Positions 1 through 6,917 of a DNA stretch of 29,164 bases are shown here, one piece after another. Where the stretch lies: contig JAUPVO010000012.1 of NCBI GenBank assembly GCA_030916975.1, forward strand, positions 1-29,164, in the 5' to 3' direction. Source of the DNA: Patescibacteria group bacterium (GTDB taxonomy: Bacteria; Patescibacteriota; Minisyncoccia; Phycocordibacterales; UBA5272). The notes under the pieces were generated by a model. The model had not been told where the DNA came from, did not search any database, and was given only the letters and a program-made list of their open reading frames with translations. The stretch's first letter is position 1. Every line of letters starts with the position of its first letter. Both the position numbers and the translations under genes were made by a program.

Positions 1-1
1 C

Positions 2-334
2 CAGGACAATAATGTAGGAACAGTTAATCCAGCTAGTAAGTTTTGCGTTGATAATGGAGGAACTTTATTTATCAAAAACAAAGAAGACGGATCACAGTAT
101 GGGCTTTGTTATTTTGACGATAACAGAGCTTGTGAAGAATGGGCTATGATGAGAGGGGACTGTTCTATTGGAGGTGTTAAAACCACTGGTTACGACACTA
201 TAGATCAGATGTTCTGTGCTTGGAGTGGCGGACAAACTTATGCTGTAGAAAACTCTGTATGTACCTTTAAAAATGGAGAAAAATGTTCAACAGTAGATTT
301 CTATAATGGTAAATGTACTATTAACAGAAGCTAA
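2..334 (+). CDS. DUF333-type (putative hemolysin-like) protein, 5' end cut by the window
   Basis: The reading frame is open from the left edge, so the N-terminus is missing; 110 codons remain. The visible part has two related cysteine-containing units. The first (residues about 9-50) carries NPASKFCVDNGG, QYGLCYF and EEWAMMRGDC, a good match to the DUF333 pattern NPAS.YC...GG....G..C.F..G..C.EWA..RG.C. The second (FCAWSGG, NSVCTFKNGEKC, DFYNGKC) is a shorter and more degenerate copy. DUF333 proteins are small, usually exported, cysteine-paired proteins of unknown role; the 'hemolysin' label in databases is weak. A signal peptide would lie outside the window. A strong terminator follows directly. 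Confidence 0.75.
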   Translation, partial: QDNNVGTVNPASKFCVDNGGTLFIKNKEDGSQYGLCYFDDNRACEEWAMMRGDCSIGGVKTTGYDTIDQMFCAWSGGQTYAVENSVCTFKNGEKCSTVDFYNGKCTINRS

Positions 335-362
335 TTAGTTAAAGCTTTTATTAAATTATTAG

Positions 363-397
363 AAAATACCCTGCGCTTAACAGTGCAGGGTATTTTT
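363..397 (+). terminator. Intrinsic terminator after the DUF333 gene
   Basis: A perfect 12-bp stem, AAAATACCCTGC (363-374) with GCAGGGTATTTT (385-396), has a 10-base loop and ends in a T run. It separates the DUF333 gene from the rpsP promoter. The A tract on the 5' side could let it work in both directions. Confidence 0.85.
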
Positions 398-428
398 GAT
401 AGTATCCGGTTCAAGTCAAATAATAGTT

Positions 429-457
429 TTGCAAAAATATAAAATATATGGTATAAT
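429..457 (+). promoter_or_regulatory. rpsP promoter
   Basis: TTGCAA (429-434) and TATAAT (452-457) are 17 bp apart, with TGG directly before the -10 box (extended -10). Transcription should start near 464, giving a leader of about 26 nt with no SD site before the rpsP ATG at 490. Confidence 0.85.
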
Positions 458-489
458 AGCAAAACTATTTCATATACAGAATAATAACT

Positions 490-786
490 ATGTTAAAAAT
501 TAGATTACAAAGAATAGGAAGAAAAAACGATCCACATTTCCGTTTAATTGTGACTCCTCATACATTAAAAAATAAAACAACGAATTACAATGAAATTCTT
601 GGTACTTATACTGTAAAGTCTGGAGTTTTCGAATGTAAAGCAGATCGCGTTAAATACTGGCTTGGTGTAGGAGCTCAAGCTTCTCCAACTGTACACAATC
701 TTTTGATTTCTAAAGGCGTTATAGAAGGTAAGAAAATTAATAATTTACCTAGAAAAACTCCAGTTAAAAAAGAGGAGAAAAAATAA
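490..786 (+). CDS. rpsP: 30S ribosomal protein S16
   Basis: This 98-residue protein has the S16 signature: it begins MLKIRLQRIGRKNDPHFRLIV and continues with GTYTV near residue 38 and DRVKYWLGVGAQASPTVHNLL near 52-72. S16 binds 16S rRNA early in 30S assembly. The C-terminal tail is short and lysine-rich, as is common. The start at 490 gives the canonical N-terminus. It is the first gene of a block (rpsP, KH protein, trmD) that in many bacteria also contains rimM and rplS; neither is present here. A long AT-rich hairpin follows. Confidence 0.97.
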   Translation: MLKIRLQRIGRKNDPHFRLIVTPHTLKNKTTNYNEILGTYTVKSGVFECKADRVKYWLGVGAQASPTVHNLLISKGVIEGKKINNLPRKTPVKKEEKK

Positions 787-791
787 TAACC

Positions 792-824
792 TTAAAATAA
801 TTTAGCATAGCTAAATTATTTTAA
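792..824 (+). terminator. AT-rich hairpin after rpsP, probable terminator or attenuator
   Basis: A perfect 15-bp stem (792-806 with 810-824) has a three-base ATA loop and a mostly A/T composition, with only a short T run at its 3' side. It lies between rpsP and the KH-protein gene, so it may partly uncouple them. Confidence 0.6.
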
Positions 825-935
825 TTATCAACAGGCAATAGCGTTTTATTGTCATGTAAATGACGGTTTTTATATTATAATAAAAATATAGTAAATAAAA
901 CTGAATAAAGTAAAGAAATAATAGAAAAGAAATAT

Positions 936-1205
936 ATGCATAAAGATCAAGAATTTATTGAATACATAGTAAAAGCTATAGTAGACAGACCAGAAAAAGT
1001 TGTAGTATCTAGAAAAGTTGATGAGATGGGAGTGCTTATAACATTAGATGTTGCTCAAGAAGACATGCCAAAGGTTATAGGTAAGCTCGGTAATAATGCC
1101 AAAGCTTTGCGCACTCTTCTTAGGGTAGTTGGTATGAAGAATAATGCTAGAGTTAATCTTAAGATTAATGAACCAATAGGAACTCAGTCTGGAGAAGGAG
1201 AGTAG
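936..1205 (+). CDS. khpA: KH-domain RNA-binding protein, KhpA/YlqC-like
   Basis: This 89-residue protein is one KH domain plus a short tail. The diagnostic GxxG loop is GKLG in MPKVIGKLGNNAKALRTLL (about residues 44-62), flanked by the helix-loop-helix expected of KhpA. The position just after rpsP is the usual one for khpA. In Firmicutes KhpA works with KhpB as a global RNA-binding partner affecting cell size and division; that role is known for the family and is not shown here. The ATG at 936 follows an A-rich stretch (agaaatat) with no SD. A TATAAT at 876-881 could be a -10 box for separate transcription, but I see no properly spaced -35. Confidence 0.88.
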   Translation: MHKDQEFIEYIVKAIVDRPEKVVVSRKVDEMGVLITLDVAQEDMPKVIGKLGNNAKALRTLLRVVGMKNNARVNLKINEPIGTQSGEGE

Positions 1206-1233
1206 ATCAAGCGAGAGAATTTCAATATAAATT

Positions 1234-1280
1234 AAAAATAAAACTACTAACGAAATCTTTGCGGGGGTAGTTTTATTTTT
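1234..1280 (+). terminator. Intrinsic terminator after the KH gene
   Basis: A 14-bp stem (1234-1247 with 1267-1280), AAAAATAAAACTAC pairing with GTAGTTTTATTTTT, has a 19-base loop and ends in T residues. The symmetry would allow termination from both strands. Confidence 0.75.
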
Positions 1281-1366
1281 GCAATATATATGATACAATG
1301 TCAAGGAATGGTTCAGCTTATAGAGTTTATTTTATTATAAATTTAGAATCTGAATGTTATTATTTT

Positions 1367-2152
1367 ATGAACTATCATCTACTTACACTTTTCCCTAATA
1401 TTCTAGATTCTTATATAAGTGAGAGTATAATTGGACGTGCTATTGATAGTAAAATAATAAGTGTTAATAAATATAATATTAGAGATTATTCTACAGATAA
1501 GCATAAAAAGGTTGATGGCAGGGCTTATGGTGGTGGACCTGGAATGGTTATGTGGGTGGATCCAATTATTAGATGTCTGGATAAAGTTAAATTAGATATA
1601 GAGAAAAGAATTAGTAAAGAAAATATTAAACAAGAAAAAAAATATCAAAAAGACATAATTAAAAACCCTCCAAGTAGATTTGGCAAGAAGCCAAAAGAAG
1701 TAAAATCAAAAGTTCTAGTTGTTAATTTTTCTCCAGGTGGTCAAGAGTTTACAAATGATAAAGCTAAAAAGGTTTCTTCAGCTTATACGGATATTGTTTT
1801 TATTTGTGGGAGATATGAAGGAGTGGATTCTAGGGTTGTGGATATATTAAAAGCAGAAGAATGGAGCATAGGTAATTATGTATTAACAGGAGGAGAATTG
1901 GCTGCGGCTGTGTGCATAGATTCTGTATCTCGACAAATCCCAGGAGTTCTCGGTAAAGAGGAGTCGCTGGAAGAAAACAGGATTAGTTCACATAAAATCT
2001 ATGGCAGACCAGAAGTTTATGAGCATAAAACTTTTGTATTAGATAGAAAATCAAAAACCCTAAAATCAAAAATTAAAAAGTATAAAGTGCCTGAAGTTTT
2101 ATTGTCTGGACATCACAAAAATATAGAGAAATGGAAAAAAGGTGAACTGTAA
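1367..2152 (+). CDS. trmD: tRNA (guanine-N1-)-methyltransferase, SPOUT family
   Basis: TrmD methylates G37 of certain tRNAs with SAM and prevents +1 frameshifting. The frame is open back to an ATG at 1298, but the family N-terminus (MNYHLLTLFPNILDSY) starts at the ATG at 1367, giving 261 residues, a normal length. Visible motifs are GGGPGM (55-60) and the trefoil-knot SAM site: SPGG (122-125), GRYEGVDSR (148-156) and IGNYVLTGGELA (168-179). SRQIPGVLG (188-196) and PEVLLSGHH (242-250) follow. Two features are odd. A lysine-rich insertion spans about 72-115, and the usual IGDYVL motif reads IGNYVL, so an aspartate widely regarded as catalytic is asparagine (N170). The conserved arginine of GVDSR is kept. 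Confidence 0.93.
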   Translation: MNYHLLTLFPNILDSYISESIIGRAIDSKIISVNKYNIRDYSTDKHKKVDGRAYGGGPGMVMWVDPIIRCLDKVKLDIEKRISKENIKQEKKYQKDIIKNPPSRFGKKPKEVKSKVLVVNFSPGGQEFTNDKAKKVSSAYTDIVFICGRYEGVDSRVVDILKAEEWSIGNYVLTGGELAAAVCIDSVSRQIPGVLGKEESLEENRISSHKIYGRPEVYEHKTFVLDRKSKTLKSKIKKYKVPEVLLSGHHKNIEKWKKGEL

Positions 2153-2166
2153 GGAATCTTTATCGG

Positions 2167-2239
2167 AGCCAATGCCCGGGATCGAACCGGGGACCTCATC
2201 CTTACCATGGATGTGCTCTACCAACTGAGCTACAATGGC
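2167..2239 (-). tRNA. tRNA-Thr (anticodon GGU)
   Basis: Read on the minus strand the sequence folds as a full cloverleaf: acceptor GCCATTG/CATTGGC with one T-T mismatch, D stem GCTC/GAGC, anticodon stem CATCC/GGATG around loop ATGGTAA, and T arm CCCGG-TTCGATC-CCGGG. The anticodon is GGT (Thr). The discriminator is T and CCA is not encoded. Its 3' end faces trmD only 14 bp away. Confidence 0.95.
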
Positions 2240-2265
2240 TTATATTAACTTATTTTAGTTAAAAA

Positions 2266-2274
2266 ATTATATCA
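2266..2274 (-). promoter_or_regulatory. Extended -10 promoter of tRNA-Thr
   Basis: On the minus strand TGATATAAT (TATAAT at 2266-2271 preceded by TGA) lies 27 bp upstream of the tRNA 5' end. No good -35 is visible at the right spacing. It is divergent from the promoter at 2297-2325. Confidence 0.55.
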
Positions 2275-2296
2275 TTTTTTGTAACTATATATAACA

Positions 2297-2325
2297 TTGA
2301 CAATATTATGTTAGCATGTTATATT
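2297..2325 (+). promoter_or_regulatory. Strong promoter for the unknown gene at 2367
   Basis: A perfect -35 TTGACA (2297-2302), a 17-bp spacer and TATATT (2320-2325) preceded by TGT form an extended -10 promoter. The start should be near 2332, giving a leader of about 35 nt. Confidence 0.85.
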
Positions 2326-2366
2326 GTTTTTAGTACTTTTTACAACTTGATTAATGAGGTTACGTT

Positions 2367-2909
2367 ATGATATTCAATTCAAAAAAACCAACTCTGCATA
2401 TTTGTTGCGGAACCTTGTCATACCCTCTGTATACAGAAATAAATTCTTTAGGGGTTAAAATATTTTCATATGATATTTTTAGGGATAGAGCGGTAAAAGA
2501 TGTGGAATATAACAACTTCTATCTCACTAATTCCTTAAAATGGAATGAAAAAATTATAAGATATCTTTGCCATAAAACAATGGCTGATTACTTGTTGAAC
2601 GGTAGAGATATAGCATTTCAAACATCACTTCCTCCATCTTTGGCCCGTCTTTGGGCTATTAGGACATTTATTTTTACTGCTTATAAGATAGTTATTCACG
2701 ATTGTAGAATGACTAGAAAAGAGGCAAAAAAGCATGTTAGAAAATTAAATGATAATCAAATAACAATGATAACTCCTTATTATTTCAAGTATAACACTAG
2801 TCCTGAATTTGTTAGATTTACTGTTGGGCCTGAACGGGCTAGAGCTGTCTTGCTCTCTGAACTTTCAAGGTACCCTTGCTGGAAGTTCCTCCGGAAGAAT
2901 TTCCTGTAA
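2367..2909 (+). CDS. Hypothetical protein, 180 residues
   Basis: I do not recognise this protein. It is basic, with no obvious membrane segment or signal peptide. Notable pieces are LHICCG near residues 10-15, an RMTRKEAKKHVRKL helix near 114-127 and an aromatic, basic C-terminus. The start at 2367 is supported by GAGGT six bases upstream, one of the few SD sites in the window. The gene has its own consensus promoter and its own terminator, so it is a single-gene unit between a tRNA and alaS. Nothing in the neighbourhood points to a function. Confidence 0.7.
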   Translation: MIFNSKKPTLHICCGTLSYPLYTEINSLGVKIFSYDIFRDRAVKDVEYNNFYLTNSLKWNEKIIRYLCHKTMADYLLNGRDIAFQTSLPPSLARLWAIRTFIFTAYKIVIHDCRMTRKEAKKHVRKLNDNQITMITPYYFKYNTSPEFVRFTVGPERARAVLLSELSRYPCWKFLRKNFL

Positions 2910-2929
2910 TAAAAAGCAGACTTTTAGGT

Positions 2930-2961
2930 GTAGGTGATCTTTGGATCGCCTACTTTTTTTT
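2930..2961 (+). terminator. Intrinsic terminator after the 2367 gene
   Basis: A 10-bp stem with one G-U pair, GTAGGTGATC (2930-2939) with GATCGCCTAC (2944-2953), has a TTTG loop and eight T residues after it. It ends 15 bp before the alaS -10 box. Confidence 0.9.
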
Positions 2962-2976
2962 GTTTTTATTTTTTGA

Positions 2977-2982
2977 TATAAT
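2977..2982 (+). promoter_or_regulatory. alaS -10 box placing the transcription start at the ATG
   Basis: TATAAT (2977-2982), in the context GATATAAT, ends six bases before the alaS ATG (2989). Transcription would start on or next to the A of the start codon, making the mRNA leaderless. The -35 region is a T run with no clear hexamer. Confidence 0.65.
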
Positions 2983-2988
2983 TGTAGA

Positions 2989-4929
2989 ATGAGCTCAAAT
3001 AGTTACACCCTGAACCAAGTAAGAGAGATTTTTTTGAATCATATGCAAGAAAATGGGCATGTGATAATTCCTAGTTCTAGAATTGTACCAGACAATGATG
3101 CTACCACTCTTTTTACTGGTAGCGGAATGCAGCCAATGTTACCTTATCTTTTGGAACAACCTCATCCACTTGGAAAAAGAATTGCTGATTCGCAAAAATG
3201 TTTTCGTTCTCAAGATATAGAAGAAGTTGGGGATAATCGCCATACTATCTTTTTTGAAATGTTGGGGAACTGGTCTTTGGGAGATTATTTTAAAGAAGAG
3301 CAGATTGATTTGATGTGGGATTTCATCATTAACAAAATCAAACTAAATCCAGATAGAGTATATGTTTCTGTTTATAAAGGTAATTCTTCACTCGGTATAG
3401 ATAAAGATGAGGTTTCTATTAAGAAGTGGCAAGAGAAGTTCACTGGTCTTAATATAGAAGCTAAGCTTGGACTAGATCCTGAAGTAGAAGGTATGGAAAA
3501 AGGGGTTAGGATTTTTGCTTATCCAGACAAGAAAAATTGGTGGAGTAGAAGTGGTGTCCCAAAGAATATGCCAGTAGGTGAGCCAGGAGGCCCTGACACT
3601 GAAATGTTTTATGATTTTGATCCTAGCGGAAGCATACACGACAAGTCTGTTTACAAAGATAACGTCTGCCACCCTAATTGTGATTGTGGTAGATTTGTAG
3701 AATTTGGCAATAATGTATTCATGCAATACAAAAAGACGGAAGCTGGTGTAGAAGAATTAAAACAAAAAAATGTAGATTTTGGTGGTGGTCTTGAAAGGAT
3801 AGTAGCAGCTCTAAATAATGATCCAGATGTATTTAATATTGATACTTTTGAAAAAGCCAAGAACAAGCTAGAGATTCTATCAGGACAAAAATATGTTTCA
3901 GATGTATCTGTTACTTTTACTGACACAACCAACCCAACTTTTGCTTATAGGGTTATCTTGGACCATGTTAGGGCTGCTACATTTTTAATTGCTGACGGGG
4001 TATTGCCTGGTAACAAAGATCAGATGTATTTTGTTAGACGTATTATTCGTAGAGCTATTAGATATGCTAGAAATATTAATATTAATAATAATTTTACAGC
4101 AGACATAGCTACAACTTTTATAGAATATTACAAAGATCTGTATGAAGAATTACTCGTTAATGGAGAAGTGATATTGGAAGAATTAAATAAAGAAGAAAGT
4201 AAATTCAGAAAAACTTTGGAAGGAGGTATCAAAGAATTTGATAAGATTTATAATAAAAATCCAAACCAAAACATATCTGGTAAAGACGCTTTTGATCTGT
4301 TGCAATCTTTTGGATTCCCAGTGGAATTAACTATAGAATTAGCCAAAGAAAAAGATTTACTTGTTGATTTGGAAGAGTTTAATCATTTAAGAGAAAGCCA
4401 CGCTAACGCTTCAAGAACAGCCTCTGCTGGCAAATTCAAAGGTGGACTTGGAGGAGATGGGATTCAAGAGATCAAGTATCATACAGCTACTCACATGCTT
4501 CATCAAGCCTTGAAGATGGTGCTAGGAGAGAGCGTCTCACAAAAAGGATCAAATATAACTGCTGAGAGAATTCGTTTTGATTTTGCTTTTGACAGAAAGA
4601 TGGCAGATGAAGAAAAGAAAAAAGTTGAAGATATAATTAATGAAGTTATCAAAGCCGATTATCCGATGATAAGAGAAGAGATGAGTTGTGATGAGGCTAG
4701 AGAAAGGGGAGCCGTTGGACTTTTTGATGACAAATATGGTGACAGGGTTTCTGTTTACCACATGGGTAGCAATAGTAAGGGTAAAAAAAGAGGAGAAGAT
4801 GGAATGTTTTCTATTGAATTCTGTGGTGGTCCTCACGTAGAGCGTACTGGTGATATGGGAACTTTCAAAATAGTAAAAGAAGAGGCTGTATCTCAAGGGG
4901 TAAGAAGAATAAAAGCGGTATTAGAATAG
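2989..4929 (+). CDS. alaS: Alanyl-tRNA synthetase, short form without C-Ala
   Basis: This class II synthetase charges tRNA-Ala. At 646 residues it is well below the usual 850-900. The catalytic domain is at the N-terminus (FTGSGMQPMLPYL, RIADSQKCFRSQDIEEVGD, FFEMLGNWSLGDYF). The tRNA-recognition helices follow, then the editing domain with HTATHMLH (about 496-503) and CGGPHVERTGD (about 612-622), which carry the zinc-binding HxxxH and C..H residues. The protein ends just after this, so the oligomerising, tRNA-elbow-binding C-Ala domain is absent; short forms of this kind fit small-genome lineages. Editing residues look intact. The start follows a -10 box by six bases. It is convergent with the next gene, nine bases away. 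Confidence 0.97.
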   Translation: MSSNSYTLNQVREIFLNHMQENGHVIIPSSRIVPDNDATTLFTGSGMQPMLPYLLEQPHPLGKRIADSQKCFRSQDIEEVGDNRHTIFFEMLGNWSLGDYFKEEQIDLMWDFIINKIKLNPDRVYVSVYKGNSSLGIDKDEVSIKKWQEKFTGLNIEAKLGLDPEVEGMEKGVRIFAYPDKKNWWSRSGVPKNMPVGEPGGPDTEMFYDFDPSGSIHDKSVYKDNVCHPNCDCGRFVEFGNNVFMQYKKTEAGVEELKQKNVDFGGGLERIVAALNNDPDVFNIDTFEKAKNKLEILSGQKYVSDVSVTFTDTTNPTFAYRVILDHVRAATFLIADGVLPGNKDQMYFVRRIIRRAIRYARNININNNFTADIATTFIEYYKDLYEELLVNGEVILEELNKEESKFRKTLEGGIKEFDKIYNKNPNQNISGKDAFDLLQSFGFPVELTIELAKEKDLLVDLEEFNHLRESHANASRTASAGKFKGGLGGDGIQEIKYHTATHMLHQALKMVLGESVSQKGSNITAERIRFDFAFDRKMADEEKKKVEDIINEVIKADYPMIREEMSCDEARERGAVGLFDDKYGDRVSVYHMGSNSKGKKRGEDGMFSIEFCGGPHVERTGDMGTFKIVKEEAVSQGVRRIKAVLE

Positions 4930-4938
4930 ATTAACAGA

Positions 4939-6084
4939 TTAGAATTGTATTTCTTTCCAGCCCAAACAAATCTTATTATCAAGCAAGACTTGATTAAGCA
5001 TTACATGCTCTGGCTTCAATAAATTCAGATTAGATTTATTTTTCTCTAGAGTTACAGAGCAGATACTATGCCCCTTTTTGACTGTGCTATCATTAACATC
5101 AGCTTTGAGTCTAAGTTTTGTGACATCATATAATTTGATGTTTTCTGATTGGAATATTTCCATACTGTCTGCTAATTGGACTTTCCCAGTTGCTTCCTTA
5201 GAAGAAGGGAAAGTGAAATTAATCTTTTGTTTGGTAGCTGAACGCTCAAGAGTTATATTGAGTAGCTGCCAAGTTCTTACATCTTTATGAGGCATAAGCG
5301 GAGAATTGATAGAAGCTTCTGTTATCTCTCCAGTTTTGTCTTTCATATTCAAAAAAGAAGATAAGTTATAATCTAAATTCTTAGGGTTAATTGAAAAGCC
5401 ATTCATAATACGCAAATAATTCTCAGCATAAGAAAATAGTTTTTCAAAATTACCACTAGCCTTTAATAATAATTCTCCTAGTTTTGGAATGAAAATAAGT
5501 AAAAGTTCCTTGGTATTTTTGTCGTATTTAATAGTTGTGAAGTATTTGTCATCGTATTCATAAGTTGAAACCTCTACATGTGTTGTATTTTCATTTTCAG
5601 ATAGAAGCTCTGTGAATTTCTCAGAAAGCTTGTCATTGTTAGTGATTATATCTTTGAAAGGTTTATCGTTAGTCTCATATCTTTTGTATCCTGATTTCAA
5701 ATAGAAATTAGATATGGATTTTAACTCTTCAACTTTTTCAAAATTTTCAATATATAGAGCAATAGCCAAATCAGTGTAAGTTTTACTAAGCACAATCAAA
5801 GGAGTTTCTTTTATTTTATTTGATTTAATAAAAGATTTTATTATCGCAAAAGAGTATTTATTGGATAGGGGGCTTATTAGGTTAATAGTATCTTCTATGT
5901 CCAGTCTGTTTTCAGGGTCAAGGTTTTTGTAGAACTCATACAAGATTTTTGACCTTTCTTTTTTGTCCATGTTCTCGTTTACTTCTGGAGTATTTGTAAT
6001 TTTGTTCAAGGAGAATAAGCTTTCTAGTATTTGATTTTCTGTTATATCAGATAAAAATTTTTTGATATTTACTTTTTTAGGCAT
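4939..6084 (-). CDS. Hypothetical protein, 381 residues
   Basis: I do not recognise a family. The N-terminal two thirds is charged and probably helical, rich in K, E, N and L, with no transmembrane segment or signal peptide. The last 120 residues look more beta-rich (INFTFPSS, LYDVTKLRLKADV, SICSVTLEKN), suggesting a two-domain cytoplasmic protein that ends in a compact fold around GWKEIQF. The ATG at 6084 is followed by a lysine-rich start (MPKKVNIKKFL). It converges on alaS with a nine-base gap and no terminator between. A TATAAT on the minus strand at 6137-6142 could serve as the -10 box. Confidence 0.75.
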   Translation of the reverse strand: MPKKVNIKKFLSDITENQILESLFSLNKITNTPEVNENMDKKERSKILYEFYKNLDPENRLDIEDTINLISPLSNKYSFAIIKSFIKSNKIKETPLIVLSKTYTDLAIALYIENFEKVEELKSISNFYLKSGYKRYETNDKPFKDIITNNDKLSEKFTELLSENENTTHVEVSTYEYDDKYFTTIKYDKNTKELLLIFIPKLGELLLKASGNFEKLFSYAENYLRIMNGFSINPKNLDYNLSSFLNMKDKTGEITEASINSPLMPHKDVRTWQLLNITLERSATKQKINFTFPSSKEATGKVQLADSMEIFQSENIKLYDVTKLRLKADVNDSTVKKGHSICSVTLEKNKSNLNLLKPEHVMLNQVLLDNKICLGWKEIQF

Positions 6085-6190
6085 TTGTAAATTCTAGCAT
6101 TTTATTATTTTTAAAAATAGTTTACATTTATACAGAATTATATTTTTATAAATTATGAATATATTTGGAGTTTTGTATTTTTACAAATAT

Positions 6191-6199
6191 TGTTATAAT
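6191..6199 (+). promoter_or_regulatory. Extended -10 promoter of the superoxide dismutase gene
   Basis: TGT TATAAT (TATAAT at 6194-6199) lies about 45 bp upstream of the ATG at 6245, in a very AT-rich stretch. The only -35-like sequence, TTGTAT at 6173-6178, is 15 bp away. Confidence 0.6.
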
Positions 6200-6244
6200 A
6201 AAATAAGTTAATATAAAAAGATAATAAATTAAAAATATAAAAAT

Positions 6245-6805
6245 ATGTACACACAAAAAGATTTTTCACATTTGCTTGGTATGGAAGGTTTCTCCGATAC
6301 GATGCTTAACAATCATTTTACTCTATATAAGGGTTATGTAGATAATTCTAATAAAATGATAGAGAATCTTGATAAAGTAGAGAAAGCTACACAAGAATAC
6401 TATGAATTGAAAAGGAGATTGGGGTGGGAAATTAACGGTATAAAATTACACGAATTATACTTTGGTAATCTTGTAAAAGGAGGTTCTGTTATGGGAGATA
6501 AAGTAAAAGAAGCCTTGTCTAACAGTTACGGCTCAATAGAAGAGTGGGAGAATTCAATTAAAAGAAATGGAACAATTAGAGGTATTGGATGGGTTGTTTT
6601 GATACAAGATAATGATACTGGTAAGATTTTCCATGAGTGGGTAGGTGAGCACAATATCGGCAATATCATTAATGCAGATATATTACTTGTTATGGATATG
6701 TGGGAACACGCTTTTATTACTGACTATCAATTGAAAAAAGCTGATTACATTACAGCTTTTATGAAAAATATAGACTGGTCAGTTGTAGAGGGTAGAATGA
6801 AGTAA
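6245..6805 (+). CDS. Superoxide dismutase, Fe/Mn family
   Basis: This 186-residue enzyme should convert superoxide to oxygen and peroxide in the cytoplasm. All four metal ligands of the Fe/Mn family can be placed: H24 (in LNNHFTLYKGYVD), H69 (in LHELYFGNL), D151 and H155 (in MDMWEHAF, the counterpart of DVWEHAYY). GIGWVVL (113-119) and the C-terminal DY...A...NIDW pattern also fit. The protein is slightly shorter than the usual 190-210 residues and has no signal peptide. Fe versus Mn preference cannot be read here. The start follows the A-rich taaaaat context without SD. The gene is a single unit with its own promoter and a strong terminator. It suggests exposure to oxygen or superoxide. Confidence 0.93.
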   Translation: MYTQKDFSHLLGMEGFSDTMLNNHFTLYKGYVDNSNKMIENLDKVEKATQEYYELKRRLGWEINGIKLHELYFGNLVKGGSVMGDKVKEALSNSYGSIEEWENSIKRNGTIRGIGWVVLIQDNDTGKIFHEWVGEHNIGNIINADILLVMDMWEHAFITDYQLKKADYITAFMKNIDWSVVEGRMK

Positions 6806-6830
6806 TAAAAGTACATATAAAACAAAGAGT

Positions 6831-6867
6831 AAAACAAAAAGGCTCCCTACGGGAGCCTTTTTGTTTT
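6831..6867 (+). terminator. Strong intrinsic terminator after the superoxide dismutase gene
   Basis: A perfect 17-bp stem (6831-6847 with 6851-6867) around GGCTCCC/GGGAGCC has a TAC loop and A/T flanks that serve both strands. A second copy of ACATATAAAAC upstream (6813-6823) could pair with the distal arm as an alternative fold. Confidence 0.93.
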
Positions 6868-6870
6868 ATA

Positions 6871-6879
6871 TGTTATAAT
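6871..6879 (+). promoter_or_regulatory. Extended -10 promoter of rnr
   Basis: TGT TATAAT (TATAAT at 6874-6879) starts four bases after the terminator stem. The -35 region would fall inside the terminator, and no -35 hexamer is visible. Confidence 0.6.
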
Positions 6880-6917
6880 TGTCAAAGATTTAATATAGAT
6901 TTAATTGGAATAAAAAT

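Noticed and set aside
849..881. TTGTCA with TATAAT as a khpA promoter
   Set aside because: The spacing is 21 bp, too long for a normal promoter.
1298..1366. Upstream ATG of the trmD frame adding 23 residues
   Set aside because: The extension (MSRNGSAYRVYF...) has no counterpart in TrmD, whose N-terminus begins exactly at the ATG at 1367. The ATG at 1298 also overlaps a TACAAT that may be the -10 box.
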